From contig QANY01009354.1 of the NCBI GenBank assembly GCA_003255025.1, positions 1 through 64,000 of the forward strand: 64,000 nt of DNA, in the 5' to 3' direction. A model generated the notes under the pieces. That model did not search any database. It was given only the letters and a program-made list of their open reading frames with translations, and was not told where the DNA came from. This stretch comes from Datisca glomerata (Eukaryota; Streptophyta; Magnoliopsida; Cucurbitales; Datiscaceae). Within the stretch, counting starts at the first letter, position 1, and every line of letters begins with the position of its first letter. Of this stretch, positions 60,633-64,000 are shown one piece after another. Both the position numbers and the translations under genes were made by a program.

Positions 60633-61190
60633 TGAGAACGAAGAGTAGTCTAATCATTGGAGAAGCCTTGGAAATGTGGAGGTCTAGCGTGGAGGAAATG
60701 ATGATCATCCTTAGCGACCTAGACGGTGACAATCGCCGGCAAATGCACCTCGTTGGAGTTGCCAGGGAGAGGGAGAGCCCCCGAATGTGTGTGTATAATG
60801 TTCAAATATCCAACCCCCCATTCAATGGGAGTGTTAAGCATATTTATATAGAAAGTAAGGGGTAAACCCTATTTTATGATTAGTCAATCAACGATTGACA
60901 AGTGTAAGTAGAGACCAATGTATAGGACGATGCCACGTATTCCTAGATTCATCCTCAACGAGAGGGCATCACATCTAAAACCTATTGAGGAGGCCACGAC
61001 GGCGGACCAACACGACGAGCCTCATCATAATCCTACCAAGCCGTATGCCTCCAATTCATTTCCAATTCTGTAAGAGTCCATCCAAGTCTTGTCACCTGAC
61101 TTGACAACTACGAATACATAATCACAGGAGTTTGACCAGTGCGGGTGGACCCAACGAGTATGTCCATGGTAAAAAATTCATATATAAACA
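60633..61190. repeat. Right LTR-like direct repeat of the 56-61 kb element
   Basis: Starts TGAGAACGAAGAG and ends ATATAAACA; pairs with 55939-56517 in the same orientation. The open frame at 60614-60865 lies inside it and is not a gene. Confidence 0.65.
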
Positions 61191-61451
61191 TAAAGGAAAA
61201 TTTTGCACTTTTAACTTGAGTAGATATGTTTATCATGAGATGAAAAATAACCATGTGGGAGTGAATGGGGGTAGATTTTGTTCAGCACAGTTTATCTAGA
61301 GCTAAATGGTGGTATGTACCATATGTTGCTGTTACAAAACAATTGTTGTAATGAAAGCGTCCTAGAAAATCAAATAAATGATATTTTAACCTAGTTCACT
61401 CAATTTGTCCACCGCCACGGCTATCTCACTATCAACATCATTACATACGTC
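61191..61451. other. Spacer between two retroelement copies
   Basis: AT-rich, nothing identified. Confidence 0.6.
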
Positions 61452-61456
61452 AAAAC

Positions 61457-62637
61457 TATTGGGGGTTATGCCCTTAAAATATGTGTATTGACATTTTGAT
61501 ATGAAATTCAATGAAGATTACATTTTCTTATAATTGTTCTCTTAATTTATTGTTGAATAATTTATATAAAAGTCTGAAAATTTCATATTCATTAATGAGA
61601 CTATGATATTGTATAAGTACGAGAGGATTAAGATTATAGATAATGAATAAAATTGTCAGCAACATAATAAAGTATGGAATCTTTAATGAATGGTTGCTAG
61701 TACGGTTCACTAAGCATTATGAATGCATGTGATCTAGATCCGAATCTTTGATGTGGATAGATATCTTAGTTAATGTACTTTATATAATGAGATTATATAT
61801 GACTGGACCGATGTGAATTAATATATTTATCAACGTGCCATTTATCATAAAATTTAATGCCATTTATCATAAAGATTTAATACACATCAATTCGATGATC
61901 ATATGTAGATCAGTCTGAATCCTGAGTAGTCATGAACTTTTATACATGTGTATTGGATCTTTTGATTCACTCGTTAATGTTTGTTTGTAATATATGCTAG
62001 TGACTTTTATTTTGGAGATTCAGTGATATAGATAGCTGGGAACATGTTTTCACAAGATTTGGAACCCACGATTTCCTAACGGATCGTATATTGGTTCTCT
62101 TAAGTGTTAATTCTGATACTGAATGGTTATTGTGCTCAAATTTATAATAAAATTATAAATTATCCATTCACTGTGGATTAATGGTACTTAAGGATCAATA
62201 GGTAATTAGAAGGGTAAAACGGTAATTTTGATCAATTCTAATTTACGAACCAATAATTGGAGGACAAAATTACATCAATTGATTATATCAGTGGACTACA
62301 CAAGAATACCTCTGTAAATACAATCTATAATCTCTAAGAGTGCAATTCCATATTTATGGTGAAGTAATAATTAAATTAATAAATAAGATTATTTACTTAA
62401 AAAGTTTAATTAAATCTGGTTTATTGGAGCTTAGGATTATAGGTCTATGATCCCCATATCTCCTCTATAATATGCAGTCTAGGATGTGAATATTTCAAGA
62501 CATGAGAAGATGAGTAACTTGCAAAGTTATTTTGATTTTAGGGTAAATACATAATTATGAGATAATTATGTGTGATTAATTAATTAAAAATTAATTAATT
62601 GAATTATTTATATATATAAATGTAATTTTTTGAATTA

Positions 62638-62682
<45 letters not shown>

Positions 62683-63677
62683 TAATTATCGATTATTTTT
62701 TAATTATCGATGAGTGAGACAGAATATCTAATTTGTGAAATTAGATAATTAAATTATTATTAGATAATATGTTGGATCAACTAAATTTGTTATTTGTGAA
62801 ATAACAGATAATTGAGTTAATATGGATAATCAACGACGTTAATTTTGAATTAACTGATATCTAGATATTTATCTGATTAAAATAAATACTTAATTTGCAG
62901 TAATTATCACGTGTCAATCACTTATTGAGTATCAAAGATTGACATGGATTATTATAATGCCATGTGGCACTACAGTAGTAGGGGTGCAACATTATAGTGA
63001 CACATGACACTACAGTTGCGCACCATTACAAGTGGGTCCCACTGAATTGGGCAATTTAAAATTAAATATTATTTTTATTTTTAATTATTCCTAAATATCT
63101 GATATGTTATTATCTAGAATAAGATAAATATTTTATTCTAATGAGAAGCGTTGATCAGATGGTCAGTTAATTAATCAGTGAATCAATTCATCAATCAAGA
63201 GTTGAAAGAAAAACACAATTTCTCAAAAAGTGATTTTTTCTACAATTAATGTTTAATCAAAATCTCTAAAAGAATCATCACCATGTGTTGAGTGCATCTA
63301 GAGACAGAAAAGTGTATTCGCTATATTTTACGTGCCCACACACGTTCTAGTACGTTGAGGATCGAATTAAAAGATCTTGGTGTGGATCTCAGAATTTGTT
63401 GATCGTTGGAACGATTTCGTGAGAACAGATAATCAATCTCAATGAATGTTTAACCGATCGAATTAAAAGACCTTAACCATATATGTTGTTAATTTAATAT
63501 ATAAATATAAAATAAATCCTGACTGATTGAAAAAAGAGTTTTCAATAAAAAAAATTGTTATCGTAGTGTTACACGATTTTGTTTTACTAAAAGATTCGAT
63601 TTTTTATTAAAAGTTTAATTTTTTTAAATGACCAAGAGCCATACGCTTCCACCGCGTACGCACCACGGTGACCAACA
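61457..63677 (+). mobile_element. Solo LTR of the copia family, 2.22 kb
   Basis: Begins TATTGGGGGTTATG (the normal TG mutated to TA) and ends CCAACA, flanked by AAAAC at 61452-61456 and 63678-63682, a 5-bp target duplication. It is homologous to the reverse complement of the LTR at 14343-16533, including the microsatellite and the palindromic blocks. No primer-binding site or internal region follows, so it is a solo LTR left by LTR-LTR recombination. Confidence 0.8.
62637..62682. repeat. (TA)n(CA)n microsatellite inside the solo LTR
   Basis: Counterpart of the (AT)n(GT)n tract of the other LTR on the opposite strand. Confidence 0.95.
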
Positions 63678-63772
63678 AAAACCTACTTAATCATCTAGTT
63701 CAAAACTCATTGCAATCAAATCTAAACTTAGCGCCTAAAATTGAAAGTCATACATTGTGACAAATTGATCTC

Positions 63773-63948
63773 TCACGCATGGTCAATGTCTCCACCGCCA
63801 TTTACAATCACAGTTAGCTTAGACAAAAATTCATTCCTTGATCAGACTAGAGCTAACCCACTTACATGAAAACCGCTCTTCAGCACTAGCAAAGTCTTCT
63901 GACTGAGCTTGGGGTATTCTTTCCTGGCATAAAGCTTAACTCTCACAT
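63773..63948 (-). CDS. Possible last two exons of an unidentified gene
   Basis: On the minus strand 63866-63948 is open and reads like protein (RVKLYARKEYPKLSQKTLL, then VLKSGFH), ending at a GTAAGT donor. A ctaag acceptor opens 63773-63817, reading LTVIVNGGGDIDHA then stop, in phase. An acceptor-like ctcaag precedes the first exon. I do not recognise the product, and the remaining gene would lie to the right, beyond a transposon end at 63973. Chance cannot be excluded. Confidence 0.2.
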
Positions 63949-63972
63949 CTTGAGAATGCCATTTTTATCTTA

Positions 63973-64000
63973 GGGGTCGTTTGGTACGAGTTAAGTAAGA
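63973..64000. mobile_element. Left end of a PIF/Harbinger-like MITE, cut by the window edge
   Basis: TTA (63970-63972) followed by GGGGTCGTTTGGTACGAG, the same type of terminus as the element at 2556-3504. Confidence 0.45.

Overview
This is a stretch of a plant nuclear genome, most likely a eudicot. It is AT-rich, its genes carry spliceosomal introns, and the intergenic DNA is packed with decayed plant transposons. No organelle, bacterial or viral genome organisation is seen. Six host genes can be supported, all on the + strand. They are a single-exon conserved plant gene of unknown function (1432-1896); a nine-exon gene for a coiled-coil protein with a hydrophobic C-terminal tail (18432-21490); a protein E6-like secreted cell-wall-type protein (26580-27359); a two-exon conserved membrane-anchored protein of unknown function with an upstream ORF (42340-43463); a NUCLEAR FUSION DEFECTIVE 6-like mitochondrial protein with a 20-nt last exon (46441-47695); and a Di19-type drought-induced zinc-finger protein (52399-54934). 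The third intron of the Di19 gene has the sequence hallmarks of a minor-spliceosome (U12) AT-AC intron. A weak candidate gene end lies on the minus strand at 63773-63948.

The rest is mainly transposon debris. From about 7.2 to 16.5 kb lies a nest of Ty3-gypsy gag, a dead Ty1-copia element on the minus strand (zinc knuckle, protease, integrase and reverse transcriptase all damaged) and its 2.19-kb LTR. Its LTR family recurs in the opposite orientation as a solo LTR with an AAAAC target duplication (61457-63677). A deleted En/Spm (CACTA) element sits at 29.5-31.6 kb and a small non-autonomous CACTA element with an ACT target duplication at 44491-45678. A copia gag/LTR fragment lies at 35-36 kb. 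A non-coding LTR element spans 55939-61190 and is split by a 2.44-kb insertion with a 19-bp direct duplication. There are also PIF/Harbinger-like and other MITE-like elements, including a family with four copies here.

A recurring theme is tandem arrays of short hairpin-forming units inside transposons: 42-bp units at 5.7-6.0 kb, about 37-bp units at 9.4-9.9 and 60.1-60.4 kb, and related arrays at 7.7-8.0, 29.5-29.9 and 34.1-35.0 kb. I see no CRISPR array, operon or novel multi-gene system. The neighbouring host genes show no sign of working in one pathway.

Assembly caution: the first 364 bases are almost identical to 21582-21945, which is the 3' flank of the coiled-coil gene and ends at a single N. 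This is either a tandem duplication or, more likely, an uncollapsed haplotype or contig-overlap artefact. A second N is at 48739.
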